This document shows, in pieces, positions 24,206 through 34,567 of a stretch of DNA of 64,000 nucleotides. The stretch lies in contig NC_084468.1 of the NCBI RefSeq assembly GCF_027409185.1, positions 48,795,001 through 48,859,000 on the forward strand, in the 5' to 3' direction. The position numbers were made by a program, and so were the translations under genes. Under the pieces are notes generated by a model. The model saw only the letters and a program-made list of their open reading frames with translations. It was not told the origin of the DNA and made no database searches. Position 1 is the stretch's first letter. The number at the start of each line of letters is the position of its first letter. This stretch comes from Cynocephalus volans. Lineage: Eukaryota; Chordata; Mammalia; Dermoptera; Cynocephalidae.

Positions 24206-24209
<4 letters not shown>
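23906..24209. other. Unassigned segment interrupting an old L1
   Basis: A GC-richer block that separates two antisense L1 pieces (22690-23905 and 24326-24800) and ends in the GA repeat. Its identity is unknown; it may be an inserted repeat. Confidence 0.4.
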
Positions 24210-24284
<75 letters not shown>

Positions 24285-24325
24285 CAGAGAGAGAGAGAGA
24301 GACAGAGAGAGAGAGACAGAGAGAC
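24210..24325. repeat. (GA)n microsatellite
   Basis: About 115 bp of GA with scattered ACA/GACA interruptions in the 3' third. Apparent ORFs that encode Arg-Glu repeats here are products of the repeat. Confidence 0.97.
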
Positions 24326-24800
24326 TGTTTCTTTGGTATTAATACAGCTACTTCAGCTTTCTTTTAATTAGTGTTTGGACATCATGTATATTTTCCATCT
24401 TTTAGCTTTTAACCAATTTGAGTGTTTATATTTAACGTGAACTTCATTAATGTATTTAGCTAATTTAAATTCAATGTAGTTTGAGATAAATCTACAATTT
24501 TCTAGTTTTCCATTTTGTTTGTTTTCCTATTTCTCTTTTCTCGTATTATTTGGGATTAAATACTTTTTATGATTCTAGTTTTTTTCTTTTTTTGATTATC
24601 TCTACTTTGGTTTGTTGGCTATATATATTTATTTAGTAACTTCTCTCAGGTTTATAATATGTCTTTAACTTGTCACAATGTATGTTTTAGTGATACCAAA
24701 CCAGTTCACATGTAGTGTAAGAAACTTTCGTTTATTCTCTCCTGGCTTTTGTACTAATGTCATATACTTTATTTCTACCCGCAATATAATTTTGACAAAC
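24326..24800 (-). mobile_element. Old antisense L1 continuation
   Basis: Antisense L1 text continues: 'ggtattaatacagctacttcagctttcttttaattagtgtt', 'ccatcttttagcttttaacc' and 'tctagttttccattttgtttg'. Appears to be the same decayed L1 as 22690-23905. Confidence 0.65.
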
Positions 24801-25054
<254 letters not shown>

Positions 25055-25499
25055 AATTTAGACACATATATGTGATGACACCCTTGAGAAGACTTGATAA
25101 TTGCCTTGTAAATTTGATGTCTCTTCACTCTAGATGGCAGCAATGTGAACTATTAAAATCCCTATGTGATTCTCAGGAATTATTTGACCTACTTACTATC
25201 TTCCAGCATTTTGCTCCTTGGTCCAGTGGAATTTAAATCCATATTTATCTAGATCAGTACTCAACAAAGACTTCAGATCCCTGAGCTCTGTCTCTAAATA
25301 ACTCCCTTCTTTCTATTACTCTGCCTTACAACTTCTAGCTGTCCTGACCTCCCCAAACCCTTTTCACTATCCCCTCCCTCCTTAACAGTGTGAGGCCTCT
25401 GGGCTTCATTTGTGCCCCCTTCATGATCTGCAGCCTGTAGACAGCCTCCAGGAAGTAAAATTGGGCAATCATAGGGTGCACCTCAGCAGTTGTCCTGTC
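25055..25499. other. Unassigned intergenic DNA
   Basis: No supported gene or repeat. Confidence 0.4.
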
Positions 25500-25860
25500 A
25501 GAGAATCCCAGTCACAAAGTCTCAGATAGCCTGGATGTCCTGTGTGGCTCGTTCATGTGGCTTGCAGTTGATGCTGGCTGTCCACTGCCTCTAGCATGGT
25601 ACTCTTGCTATAGTTAGTCTTCTCACATGGTGTCTGGCCTCTCTCATAGTGAATGTCCCAAGTGAAATGGGCAAAAGCTTTATGGGTTTTTATGATCTAG
25701 ATTTGGAAGTCATATAGGGTCACTTGGAACATACTCTATTGTTGAAGGAGATACAAGCCTACCCAGGTTCATGGAGAGGGAACACTGATCCTACATCTCA
25801 ACGGGAGGAGTGTCAAAGAAATTATGGTAATTTAAAAAAATTGCCCCATCTCTATTAAAG
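25500..25860 (-). mobile_element. MLT1-like MaLR LTR relic
   Basis: Antisense blocks in MLT1 order: 'gctggctgtccactg', 'tggaagtcatatagggtcact', 'caagcctacccaggttcatgg' and 'ctcaacgggaggagtgtcaaag'. Diverged; ends not defined. Confidence 0.55.
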
Positions 25861-27229
25861 TTCTTCCTGCTTGAAATAACTAGAGGGGTTTATTTTCCTG
25901 ACTAAACCCTGACTAATTCAGAAATTGATGCCATTATTTGGATGTTTCTATAACAATGGAAGTAAAATAGGTGAAGCTGGTTCATCACATCGGTGGCAAG
26001 CAGCAATGAAAAAGATATAGTAGAGCACATAACTGCAGAGCCCTGTTATGCTATGGCAAGACATTTGGTAAATTGTTACTTGTTGATAGCTTGGAAGGTG
26101 GAATCCTTCTAGGGGAAAACTTAAAAAAGAGTGACAGTGTGTGCTGGCTGCTATTGGTAACATTTAGCCAGGTGTTACAAAGAAGAGATTAGCTTAAACA
26201 ACAATTGACTGGTTTTCAAACAGAGGTAGTATAAAAAGTCCAGAGCTTAAGTGCCTTAAAAGATTGGAAAAGCTGACAGTTTTTCCAATCTTTCCAACCT
26301 AACACTAAGAAGAAGTTGTAAAAGGCTGTAAGAAAACAAGATCTAGTAAAATTCTGGGTTTAAAAAAAGTATGTGCTAATAATCAGTTTAAGAATTTTTT
26401 TCCTACCCAACCCTAGTATTTTAGATAACCTCAATAATATCACCATTACTTTTAGAAACAAGCAGTGGTGTGAGAAAGCAATGACATGGGCAAACTTGAA
26501 GGCTCAGTCTAGGAAACAACTTTGCATGTAGTTTCTAGGGGAAAGGAACTAACTAGAAATAAATACAAAAGAACCTCAGCATAAAAGAACAGAATTTCTT
26601 AATAATCAGTGACCTTAAAAAAAAAAAAAAAGAATAAAGAGAGTCCTAGGACTAAAAGTGACTGCAAAATTTGCTCAGGTCCCAAGGAAGGCAGATATTT
26701 CTCATAGGTAACTAGATAATAATGGATATTGAACAAGAAAATACTTCCAAAAGGCAAAACTAAGCTTCTCAGAGAACAATTCCTCCCAGAAAGAAGATTT
26801 AGGATATAATTAAGACTATTTCCCCATCCCAGGATATGGAGCCCTTTCCAATGCCTCCCCAGCAGGATTTCATACTTTCTATGGACCAGTGGCTGCTTTG
26901 TGTCATTCATGCCCTTCTTTTCTAAACACATTTTATAGGAATCCTCTTTTCCTGTTCCACCAGTGGATGATTGGGGTTGGGGGAATCTTTTTGTTCCTAA
27001 GTTATTGTATCATGTGAAGATGCATCTAAACTCAATGTCAAGGGTTATGTGTCAACTGCGGTTTCTGGACATTGAGCTGAATGCAGTGAATGGATGGGAC
27101 TGTGGGGAGAAGATAAATGAGTTCCATGCATGAGAATTAGTATAACATTTATAAAAGAATACTTATTTGATATTTATATGAAAGTAAGAGGCAGCATTGT
27201 CTTATATGAGGATAAGAGAGTGGCAGTGA
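25861..27229. other. Unassigned intergenic DNA
   Basis: Includes a 13-bp hairpin at 26259-26293. The 110-codon minus ORF at 26599-26931 shows no domain and starts in an A/T-run. No gene supported. Confidence 0.45.
26259..26293. repeat. Perfect 13-bp inverted repeat
   Basis: AAAGATTGGAAAA at 26259-26271 is the reverse complement of 26281-26293, with a 9-nt loop. Confidence 0.9.
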
Positions 27230-27635
27230 GTTTGTGTGTATTGAAATGAGTTCCTTCTGGACTCACAGCTGAAACTAATTTCTTTAGGGTTTTTTTTTGC
27301 AGTTAGGTGTGTCCATATGGCTAAATTTTGGTTCCTGGAATGGGACCCAAGAGGTGTAAGCTATTTCCCACCTTGACCCATGGAAACTTCTTGCATAACC
27401 CTTCTCACTTTTTCTTTCCCAAGCTGTCAGTTGAATTATTCGAATTATTACAGAATTCCATTAATACAGAAAAGGACAGAAATAAATAAGGGAGGTGCCT
27501 GAGTCAATTGAATGACCACATGGAAGACTATCTAACTAACCTTTTTAGGATTGTGTTGGGAAAAAAACATTTTTATCACTTTAAGCTGCTGAGAATTTGG
27601 TTTTTCTAGTCCAGAGTTATGTTAAGAAATACATA
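27230..27635 (+). mobile_element. MLT1-like MaLR LTR
   Basis: Sense MLT1 phrases in order: 'ttgcagttaggtgtgtccat', 'ctaaattttggttcctggaatgg', 'cccatggaaacttcttgc', 'gaatgaccacatgg' and a 3' 'tttaagctgctgagaatttgg'. Solo LTR; 5' edge approximate. Confidence 0.75.
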
Positions 27636-28369
27636 ATCACTACAGTAACTGAGGAGAGATGGCATATTTTAATTGAACCAGAGAACCTACATAAACAAAA
27701 GGGAAATTTAAGACTTTAAAGATTTTAATCCGCAGCTCAAGGCACAGTTAGAAAAACAGAAATTCTTTCTAAATGCACCTGAAGAATTTCTTGCCTCTTG
27801 TAACCATGGAACCAACGTGCCCTATAATCTGACTCAAACTTTATTCTGTAGATTTGTAACATAACTGAATTCACTTGCTTAATTAAATTCACTTAAAAAA
27901 TTTCATATACTTAAATTCATTTCAGGTCTCATATATAAAGAAATTGGCTGAGAAAGTGTGAGACTCTAAGAATTAGAGTAGGAACATACGTATTTATTCA
28001 TAAAGCTCTGACCCTCAAATTTCATTGAACCATTCTTGCCATTAGAAGTAGCCTCTTCTGTCTCATCTGAGAATGCCAGCTTTCTCTTGTTTGAAGACTC
28101 TGTGATAACATCACATAAAGTAAGTAGCTTGCAAGAGGTAGTTAATACTCCTCAAAGCACCCACCAATTCTCTTGGCTTCTAGATCCATGACAAAGGATC
28201 CCAGCACACCTAGGGGAGATTAGTATATTGCATGACCTGGGGAAAGATAACTGTAAAACCTAAATGATTGCAAAATTTTGCTCATTTGTATCAACAGAAT
28301 CCCAGAAAATATATGTGAGGAATGGATTATAAAAGTGCTTGACCAAAGAGGAAAGAGAAAATATTGGAC
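27636..28369. other. Unassigned intergenic DNA
   Basis: Nothing I can support. Confidence 0.4.
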
Positions 28370-29239
28370 TGGGATGAACTTACTTATATGGGTCCACTTT
28401 TCATAGATTTTAATTTGAGGTTTTAGTTAAAGAAACTACAAGTGAGTCATATTGCTTTGTTCATTGGTGGACTGAAACCAGGAATAAATGACACACTAAA
28501 TCAAATAAAGTTGAGATTCCAGAATTTCCTTGATAAAATTTTTTAAAAAAGAATTCAAACACAGTGATATAGAAATGTTGGACTGGATTCAGCATATGCA
28601 ACCCAATCACTCACTCCCAAATTATATCCTACAGGAGATCAGAGGATATTACCTTTACAAGAGCATTGAGAAATATATTTGTGAACACGCACCAGCATTC
28701 TTCAAAATCTCTGTAGTAGCTTTTTTTAGCAAGCTTGAAATGAACCATGGTGTTTTATGCCATCATTGAAATGGGCTGCCAGGGGCTTGATGGGGTCCTA
28801 GAGTGGCAGTACTCAACCATGCAAAAAAAAAAAAAAAAAAATGAGTGTAGTTACCAAATGGGTAGCAAAGTTGGAGAAACAGAGTGGCTTGACTCATTCT
28901 ATCAAAGTGATATTACAGAATGGTCTAATTAATCGTGGTGTTCCTCTACTCCTGAGATAGATGGGAATGTACAAAAACTACTCAATCGATATAAGTGAAA
29001 AAATAAAAAGAAATTCAGGATGGATAAACAAGGACCTGATTTAAAACCACTGTTTGATTTATTTTCCATGTAACCCATAAAGCTGCTGATTCTCAGTGGA
29101 GCTCAGAACAAGAAAAGTTTCTTCACCTGAGCAATAATAGATTCAATGGCACCTAAGGTGTCTGCAGAAGATACAGATGTCCTATAAAGCTCTGGCAAGC
29201 CAAAGAAGAATAACAGCATAGAACCTCAGAGTTTTGGAG
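28370..29239 (+). mobile_element. Probable ERV-L/MaLR internal relic, 5' piece
   Basis: Sequence without L1 or SINE character that precedes an MLT1 LTR and may belong with the clearer ERV-L pol-like piece at 29990-31250. The short frames at 28530-28769 and 28747-28932 are broken, and an A-run at 28822-28840 interrupts it. Assignment is by position and style only. Confidence 0.35.
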
Positions 29240-29736
29240 CAACGCCATGCACTCTGCTGATGTAATTAAGGTTATTAAACAGTTGACTTTGCAATAGGGA
29301 GATTATTCTGGATTATCCCAGTGGATCTAATCTCATCAATTGAGCCATTTAAAAACAGAAAGGTTTATCCAGCTAGCACAGATGAGGAAGTTGGAGATAG
29401 TAGAAACATGAAAAGGATTTCATGAAGAAACCCTATTGCTGTTGAAGACAGAGAGGGCCATATGTCCGAAAAACAGGGACCTCTGCCCTACAACCTTAAG
29501 AAGCTGAATTCTGCCAAACACCTGAATCCTCTTAGAAGCAGTTTCTTACTCAGAGCTTTCAGAAAGGAACACAGGCTTGCTGATGCCTTGATTTAAGCAG
29601 TGTGAGACGCTGAGTGGGAGAATCCATTCGTGCCATGCCAGACTTGTGGACTATAGAGCTGTGAGCTAACTGATGGGTGTTGTTTTAAGCCACTGAATTT
29701 GTGGTGATTTGTACATAACAATAGAAAGCTAATGCA
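29240..29736 (+). mobile_element. MLT1-like MaLR solo LTR
   Basis: Good ordered match to MLT1: 'gctgatgtaattaaggtta', 'gggagattattctggattatcc', 'aactgaattctgcca'-like, 'acaccttgattt'-like, and the diagnostic 3' end 'gttgttttaagccactgaatttgtgg'. It splits a probable ERV-L internal region. Confidence 0.88.
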
Positions 29737-29989
29737 TTATCTGATCCACTGAGCTCTAAAGTTAGTCATATGCAGTTGTACTCCATCAATAAATGGAACT
29801 TTGTCTCGTAGGCATAGGAAGTGTGAGCAAGTCCCTTTGACTTTCAAGGAACCTCCTACTGCTACATTGCAACCTCTCTCTTTCAGTTCTACCTGTAGCC
29901 TCACAGAGAGTTATCTATGATCAGTAGACTGAGAAAAAAGTACATCGGGACCTTGTTTACAGATGATTTCATATTTTATGTTCACACCA

Positions 29990-31250
29990 ACCTGAAATAT
30001 CAGCATTACAGTCCCACTCGGGAATGACCACAAAAGACTGGGGGAGGAGAAGAGTGGAAATATTCCCAATGGGATGAATGTCTCTGTTCAGTTTGTGTTG
30101 AAGGAGCAATGGCCAGAGGTATGGATTTGAATCTATTTATAGGCAAGGTCTTATTTGGCTGAATGGCCAAGGATGGACCTCGAAAAGCAATTTTGGTGAA
30201 TTGTTGACGAAACAAATATGGAGAAGAGACACACGGATGGAACTTTCAGAGTATAAATATACCTTGTACACATAAATGCACACCAGAGGGTATCTATTCA
30301 ATTGAGACTTGTAGTATTCAGGTAAACCAGATGACCCATTTGTGAATGTCAATCAGCTTCTTTCTTGGCCACCCTTGGGCTTCCTCAATGGGCTTATTCA
30401 CAAATTGTCCATGATGACAGGAGGAGGGGTTAGATAGAGGTTAATAAAATGCACATCCACTCACCAAGACTGCTACAACTACCACCACCAATGAATGCCC
30501 AACTTGCCAATAATAGAAGTCAATACTGAGCTCCTGTTATGACACCATTTCCTGGGGAGACCAGAGAGCCTCCAGATAGTAAGTTGACTGCACTTGACCT
30601 CTTCCATTCTGAAGGAGGCAAAGATTTTCCCTCTTTGGAAAGGGACTTAGTGTGAATGCGGATTTGCCTTTCCTGTCCATGATGCTTGTGCCGGCACCAC
30701 TGTGTATAGACTTGCTGAATGCTATGTTAACTGCCATGTCTGACCAAGTAACATTTTTATAGAAAAGTAGTGATAAGTAGGCTTATATCAGAGGTTTTAC
30801 TGGTTTTATCATGTGCTGAAGCAGCCATTGCAATGGAAGAATGATTTAATGGAAGAACGGTATAACTTATGAAAGACATAGGAACAGTCTTAGTTGACTG
30901 GATCACAAATTGCAACGTTGGGATTCAATACAAAGGACACACCGCATGCTCTGATCCAGTGACTAATGTGGCATGGGAATGGAGGCATCTCCTGTCACTA
31001 ATAGCCCACTCACAAATATTTTGCTTTCCTTTCCCATACTTTGGGCTCTTCTGCTTCAAATGTGAAAAAGAATGTTTCCACCAGAAGATATAATCATTCT
31101 CTTATTCAATGGAAAGTTGTAACTGACATGCATCTGCTTTACTCTTCTCACATCACTGAGCCAACAGTCAACCAAGGAGCTAACGCTCTGCCTCGGGTGA
31201 TTGAATCTGATTGTAAAGATGACATATGATTATTGTGGATAACATTGCTA
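29990..31250 (+). pseudogene. ERV-L-type pol remnant (RNase H-integrase region), broken
   Basis: The nucleotide sequence follows the pol region of ERV-L-class endogenous retroviruses, with a RNase H-like part around 30090-30240 followed by integrase-like sequence through about 31230. All frames carry frameshifts and stops; the longest plus ORFs are 74 and 62 codons (30869-31093, 31041-31229), and those on minus are shadows. No LTR pair flanks it. An inactive fossil; no gene product is expected. The assignment rests on remembered family resemblance, not on a search. Confidence 0.6.
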
Positions 31251-31599
31251 GGAGAAATATGGGATGCTAGGTTAAATTTAAATTTCAGGGGGAAAAAGCA
31301 ATATTTGGGATGTGCTTACATTACATAGTTTTTTGTTATTAATCTAAAATACAAACATAACTGGGTTTCCTATGTTTTTATTTTGTAAATCTGTCTACTG
31401 TCATTGGGAGCAAGGTGATGTATTCCTGGAAGCCTGGAGATTCTCAGATACTATTGCTCTTCCTTTTCATTCCCTCTCTAACCATTTAGTTCACATCCTC
31501 ATCACCATACCAACTATTGCTATAGCATGGCAGGTCTGCTCACTTTGGTTTAACCTGTACAGTTAATTCTGTATATCAAGAATAGAAAAGTCAACCTAA
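31251..31599. other. Unassigned intergenic DNA
   Basis: ORF 31372-31566 has no domain. Confidence 0.4.
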
Positions 31600-31860
31600 A
31601 ATGCTAACACACCATGTTATTCCTCTGCTTGGAAAGTATCAAGAACTCTTCTTTGCTACAGAGATAAATTCATCCCCCTAAGCATGAAATTCAAAGCTTT
31701 TCATGCTTTATGCTTTTCTCCCACAACATCCTTAAGTGAACTTCTTAATCCAATCAGAGATGTTTTCTTCACTGATGCATGTTTCCTCCCATGAATCTGT
31801 CTAAATCTGAGACTTAAAGTCACCCATTTCATGTTAAGGTTTCTCTCTTATTCAAACAAA
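31600..31860 (+). repeat. Weak L2-like relic
   Basis: Phrases 'attcctctgcttggaaagtatc' and 'aaattcaaagcttttcatgc' resemble the L2 3' end. Weak. Confidence 0.4.
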
Positions 31861-32057
31861 AAAATGTATCTCTTTCTGAAATAACACAACAAAAGAATGT
31901 AGGTTAGCACTCACTTCTCTGTATTTATTTTCTGAAATTGACAGTAAGCTTTTTCTTTGAAATCATATTGAATTTTTGAAATATTTTAAATTACCTGTAA
32001 GAATCAACATGTACTATGTGCTAGGGTTGATGCTAAACCCTTGCTGTACATGTGCAT

Positions 32058-32120
32058 ACATTGTTTTGAATATATTTTTATATATAGTCAGTTAATTATT
32101 AAATATATTCAAAACAATGT
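32058..32120. repeat. Perfect 20-bp inverted repeat, 23-nt spacer
   Basis: ACATTGTTTTGAATATATTT at 32058-32077 is exactly reverse complementary to 32101-32120. The spacer is AT-rich. Could be a MITE or a recent fold-back. Confidence 0.95.
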
Positions 32121-32129
32121 GTAAGTAGA

Positions 32130-32290
32130 TTCAATTTCTATGTTTATTTTATACACAGAAACCCTGAGGATCAAAGAAGTTAAGTAACTTTCCCAAGGTT
32201 ACACATGTAAATGGAAGTGTTGGAACTTAAAATCAGGCAATTTGGCTTCAGAGTCTGTACTTATAACCACTCTATGAGTAGCATACACTC
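32130..32290 (-). repeat. MIR SINE relic
   Basis: Antisense MIR in order: 'gaaaccctgaggatcaaagaagttaagtaac', 'cccaaggttacaca' and 'caatttggcttcagagtctg'. Confidence 0.8.
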
Positions 32291-32379
32291 CATGAGTAAC
32301 AGTATGTAAATATTTTCCCTTGTCTTCTGCTTGAAGTTACATAGTAGTATACTCATAGTGGTATCAATTTAAAAACCAA

Positions 32380-33090
32380 AAACAATAAAATTAAGTTCCC
32401 CTTTGACTTTTTGATTTTCAAAGTGCCGTTACCCACCATACCCACTGTAACCAATTTGGTGTGTATTTTTTTGGACCTTTTTCTATGTGTTTCTATGTTG
32501 AGACTATGTCCCCATAGAAAGCACATACTATTGTTTGAGTATGTTTTAACATATGTAACATATATGCAATATCTATACAGTATGAACAATCGCACTTTAT
32601 TAAATATCATTGTACATCATACTACTCTGTAGGGTAGATATAGAGCAAGTGAATTTTTCCTTCTAAAGTTCTTTTATTTAGTCACACTCCTGGTAGCAGC
32701 ATATGATACTATTTATTTCACTTCACCCTTACTAATAATTAATATTGTCAAACTTTTTAAAATTTGGTGGGGAAAAATAACTTGTAACTCATTGCTTGTA
32801 TTTCTCAAGCCCTAGTAAAGTTGCACCTGTTTTCATATGTAATTGAGCATATTCATATTTCATCTGTAAATTGCTCATTCATATTCCTTACTTCCATTAG
32901 ACTGCTCATTTTGTTCTTATTGATTTTAGGACTTTTATATACATCAGCATACTAACTCTGTCTTTTATATATGCTGTAAATATTTTCCCCTGTCTTGTGC
33001 TTGAATTTTAACTTTGTTTACTATGTCTTCTTTTAGTTATTTATAGTGTGCTTTGTTTTACAAGTTTTTTATATTTATGTGTTGGTATTT
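32380..33090 (-). mobile_element. Old antisense L1 fragment
   Basis: Antisense L1 phrases such as 'ggggaaaaataacttgtaact', 'ttgctcattcatattcctta' and 'atgctgtaaatattttcccctgtcttgtgcttg'. Strongly diverged L1M-type; no ORF survives. Confidence 0.7.
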
Positions 33091-33099
33091 CCTGCACCT

Positions 33100-33391
33100 T
33101 GCAATCATTCTACATCTAGTACCTGGAGTGATCATTTAAAAATAGAAATCAGATGATGTCACTTGACTTTTTGAAACAAGGGGTGTCTCCCTATTGCAAA
33201 CATCTTACTATGACTGCCCTACATTTTCTACCCCGGGCAATCTCACACTGTGCTGCTCTTTTCAACCCCTCTAGTCACAGAAATAATGTGCTTGTTGATC
33301 TTTGAATAATGTTTTATTTTTAAAATCAGGTGCTTTACACTTGCTCTTCTCTCTGCATGGAATATTCTCCTTCTCATCTCTTCTTGGCTGA
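33100..33391 (+). repeat. L2 LINE 3' end
   Basis: Ordered L2 match: 'agtgatcatttaaaaatagaaatcagatgatgtcact', 'gactgccctacat', then 'ggtgctttacacttgctcttctctctgcatggaatattctcc'. Confidence 0.85.
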
Positions 33392-33869
33392 TGTTATGTG
33401 TTGAATAGTCCTCTCCCCACCCCACTGACTCCCCGCAAAATGATGATAAAGTCCTAATCCCCAGTTCGTCAGAGTGTGAACTTGTTGGAAGCAGGATCTT
33501 TACAGAGGTAATCAACATAAAATGAGGCCATTAGGGCAGGCCCTAATACCACTTGTATCCTTATGAAAAGGGGAAATTTGGACACAGAGACAGATATCCA
33601 CTACGTAACTATGAATGATACACAGAGAGAAGACTGGCACATGACTGGCATGATACTTCTATACATGAGAGACTGTCAAGGATGGCCACCAAATACTGGA
33701 AGCTGGAAGAAAGAAGGAAGGATTCTCTAGAACAGTCAAAGGGAGCATAGCCCTGCTGACACCTGGATTTTAGACTTCTAAATTTCAGAACTGTGAGAAT
33801 AAACTTCTGTTGTTTTAAGCCACCTAGTTCTTGGTACTTTGTTACTGCAGTCTTAGGAAAGCTATACAG
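33392..33869 (+). mobile_element. MLT1A-like MaLR solo LTR, near full length
   Basis: Starts TGTTATGTGTTGAATAGTCC and ends near 'ggaaagctatacag'. It has 'gaggccattagggcaggccctaat', 'ccttatgaaaaggggaaatttggacaca', 'ggagcatagccctgctgacacc' and 'gttgttttaagccacctag' in the expected order. Confidence 0.92.
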
Positions 33870-33952
33870 CTAGCTTCTCATCCTTAGTATCTCCACTGAG
33901 ATGTCCTTTTCTCTCTCCTTTCCTCTCCCCCACAAGAAGTTGTCTTATCCTC

Positions 33953-34120
33953 TGTAATGGGTTGAATTATGCCCCCCCCAAACTCAGTGAAGCTTGAATT
34001 GTGTCCACCAAGTTTTATGTATTAGAAACTGGGCCCCCACTGTAACTGTTAAGAGGGTGGAAAATCCTATTATGGGAATTGAAAGGTGGAGCCTTGAAGA
34101 GGTGATTAGATGGTAGGACC
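33953..34120 (+). mobile_element. MST-like LTR, 5' half of a split copy
   Basis: Begins TGTAATGGGTTGAATTATGC and parallels the first 168 bp of the intact minus-strand LTR at 5868-6285 ('gtaactgttaagagggtgg', 'aattgaaaggtggagcc', 'gaagaggtgatta'). It stops abruptly near 34120. The missing remainder lies at 39403-39664 in the same orientation. Confidence 0.88.
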
Positions 34121-34133
34121 ACACCATCTAATC
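34104..34133. repeat. 11-bp fold-back inverted repeat at insertion junction
   Basis: GATTAGATGGT at 34104-34114 (LTR sequence) is the exact reverse complement of 34123-34133, across an 8-nt spacer. The right arm is just beyond the point where LTR homology ends. Confidence 0.9.
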
Positions 34134-34144
34134 CACTCTCTTAG

Positions 34145-34245
34145 TAGCCTTGGATAACTCACTTGGCCTCAGTGAGAATCAGTCTACCCATTTGTGAAAT
34201 GGGACCACAGTTCCCATCAGGAGGGTTGGATTAGGTAATGGCCTG
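34145..34245 (+). repeat. MIR relic
   Basis: 'ggataactcacttggcctcagtgagaatcag' and 'cccatttgtgaaatgggaccac' followed by 'gagggttggattagg' match the centre of MIR. It lies in what would be NOS1 intron 8 of the inserted segment. Confidence 0.65.
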
Positions 34246-34443
34246 AAAAGGACCAATTCACCAGCTGTCAATTCACCAGAAGGCCTGGAAACAGCCAAAC
34301 AGAACAGCAGGTCTAGAGAAGAGTAAACCACCCTGCTGGCTACTCTCCTTCTGATATAACATTACATGGAGAAAAGTCTATGGATAGTTTGGGGGCATGG
34401 AAGTCCAGGTGGGGGCGGGAGTGGGGGGCATACACGCTCGCAC

Positions 34444-34567
34444 CTCTGTGAACTCCACATTGGCAGGGTCCCCCAGAGTGGAGCCATCATAGCAGATGAG
34501 CTGGAAGATCCAGACTTGGAAGTTGTGCTTGCCATGTGTCCTGTGTGGAAATATGGTGATAGCAGAC
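34444..34567 (-). pseudogene. NOS1: NOS1-like exon 3 of 3 (124 nt, 18-nt deletion)
   Basis: Acceptor CCACAG precedes 34567 and donor GTGCGA follows 34444. It encodes [26 protein letters not shown] and then [15 protein letters not shown]. Six codons (AGYKQP in NOS1) are missing between 34489 and 34488, which accounts for 124 instead of 142 nt. Other changes are Gln to His, Asp to His, Asp to Asn, Arg to Gln, Asn to Ile, Ser to Phe, Arg to Cys and Gln to Glu. The minus-strand ORF 34378-34794 runs through it but its ends lie in intron. Confidence 0.88.

Noticed and set aside
24070..24371. ORFs encoding long Arg-Glu repeats
   Set aside because: Translation of the (GA)n microsatellite in three frames.
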